Shown here one piece after another: positions 63,235-64,000 of a stretch of 64,000 bases of DNA; position 1 is the stretch's first letter, and each line of letters opens with the position of its first letter. Source of the DNA: Phaeodactylibacter xiamenensis (GTDB lineage Bacteria > Bacteroidota > Bacteroidia > Chitinophagales > Saprospiraceae); NCBI RefSeq assembly GCF_000759025.1, contig NZ_JPOS01000039.1, positions 248,001 through 312,000 on the forward strand, written 5' to 3'. A program made the translations under genes and the position numbers. The notes under the pieces are model-generated. The model was not told the DNA's origin. It made no database searches and saw nothing but the letters and a program-made list of their open reading frames with translations.

Positions 63235-64000
63235 ATGAACCAGCGGATTTTAATCAAAGGCTCAACTATCGTAAACGAAGGAAAAACAGTTATTGCGGAT
63301 GTACTCTTATCAGAGGGGCGCATTGCTAAAATAGGGAAGATAGAAGCAGAGCCGGACGATAAAGTCATCGACGGCACCGGCAAGCACCTCTTCCCGGGCA
63401 TTATCGACGGACAGGTGCATTTCCGGGACCCGGGCGCAACCCACAAAGCTGATCTGCACACCGAAAGCAAGGCGGCGGTGGTCGGCGGCGTCACTTCCTT
63501 CATCGACATGCCCAACACCATCCCCAATACCCTGACGATGGAGCGCCTGAATGAGAAGTACGAGATCGCTTCCAAAAAGTCCCTGGCCAATTACTCCTTT
63601 TTCCTCGGCGTCAACGGCGACAACCTGGATGAAGTGATCAAAACCGATACCACCAAGCTGATGGGCGTTTCCGACGACGGGCTGTACTTCACCAAAAAGG
63701 GCAACCTGCTGGCGGACAACCCGGAGACGATGGAGAAGCTTTTCGCCAATTGCAAATCCATCATCGCTATCCACTCGGAGAAGGAGCAGATCGTGGAGCA
63801 AAACGAGGAAAAGTACCGGGAAATGTACGGCGATGACGTACCGGTGAAGTTCCACCCCATCATCCGCAGCACACAAGCCTGCTACGAAGCCACCGAGCGC
63901 GCCATCGGCCTGGCGGAGAAGCACGGTGCCCGCCTGCACATCCTGCACCTGACCACCGAGGCAGAAACCCACCTGTTCCGCAACGACATCCCGCTGGAAG
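63235..64000 (+). CDS. pyrC: Dihydroorotase, C-terminus beyond the window
   Basis: The frame is open for 255 residues to the window edge. The amidohydrolase start is clear: LFPGIIDGQVHFRDPGATHK (metal site), then AAVVGGVTSFIDMPNTIPN, and later RLHILHLTTEAETHLF with metal-binding His. The first residue of the usual HxH pair is Gln (DGQVHFR), which I believe is common in Bacteroidota homologues. Dihydroorotase closes carbamoyl-aspartate to dihydroorotate in pyrimidine synthesis. It is a single gene here, in its own transcription unit. Confidence 0.9.
   Translation, partial: MNQRILIKGSTIVNEGKTVIADVLLSEGRIAKIGKIEAEPDDKVIDGTGKHLFPGIIDGQVHFRDPGATHKADLHTESKAAVVGGVTSFIDMPNTIPNTLTMERLNEKYEIASKKSLANYSFFLGVNGDNLDEVIKTDTTKLMGVSDDGLYFTKKGNLLADNPETMEKLFANCKSIIAIHSEKEQIVEQNEEKYREMYGDDVPVKFHPIIRSTQACYEATERAIGLAEKHGARLHILHLTTEAETHLFRNDIPLE

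Overview
The window reads as a chromosomal segment of a Bacteroidota bacterium, most likely of the Saprospiria (Lewinella/Haliscomenobacter-like). The grounds are: five secreted proteins with C-terminal type IX secretion (T9SS) sorting domains, several SusC/TonB-type outer-membrane receptors, promoters of the Bacteroidota form TTTG/TTG-N19-22-TAnnTTTG rather than sigma70 boxes, weak Shine-Dalgarno use, a hybrid two-component one-protein regulator, and GxxExxY and AAA/PD-(D/E)XK proteins typical of the phylum. No rRNA, tRNA or CRISPR array was seen.

Layout. 1-2043 (minus): a truncated TonB receptor behind a ModE-type regulator, with an inverted repeat centred on the receptor's -7 box. 2158-7646 (plus): a probable copper locus with a Cys-rich peptide, a membrane protein, a lipoprotein, SCO1, an exported Fe/Mn superoxide dismutase with an extra C-terminal domain, and an OprC/NosA-like receptor carrying CxxxM and HxM. 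7808-17675: a mixed accessory block with an AAA/PD-(D/E)XK protein, a DUF2809 pseudogene, DUF4058, an AbiEi/AbiEii toxin-antitoxin pair, a DUF4143 gene with its middle deleted, and a SEC-C protein. 17739-24467 (minus): two T9SS proteins. The second, a metalloprotease, has a 12-G tract inside its promoter spacer and an intact IS element in its 5' UTR.

24534-32306 (minus): a complete heme-uptake operon (hmuY-T-U-V-S-R plus a small DUF6686-like gene), controlled from a region rich in IdeR/DtxR-like palindromes and divergent from a purple-acid-phosphatase-like enzyme. 33998-45672: an outer-membrane barrel, a Saprospiria-type unknown helical protein, a large FG-GAP T9SS protein, an SDR, and a hybrid histidine kinase/AraC regulator upstream of a T9SS protein that has a 21-bp-phased direct repeat in front of it. 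46140-47719: a GxxExxY protein followed by about ten ~125-bp nested hairpin repeats.

48127-52501 (plus): a carbohydrate group with a NodB-like protein, a GH9 glucanase and a sulfatase. 52542-53164: a PIN toxin and its antitoxin. 53364-62510 (minus): an L-rhamnose catabolic operon with a RhaD/E-type aldolase-dehydrogenase, RhaI isomerase and RhaB kinase, joined to LutABC for lactate oxidation and to an NCS1 permease. The window closes with an MgtC/DUF4010 remnant and a truncated dihydroorotase gene.

All family names come from reading motifs by eye. No database search was run.
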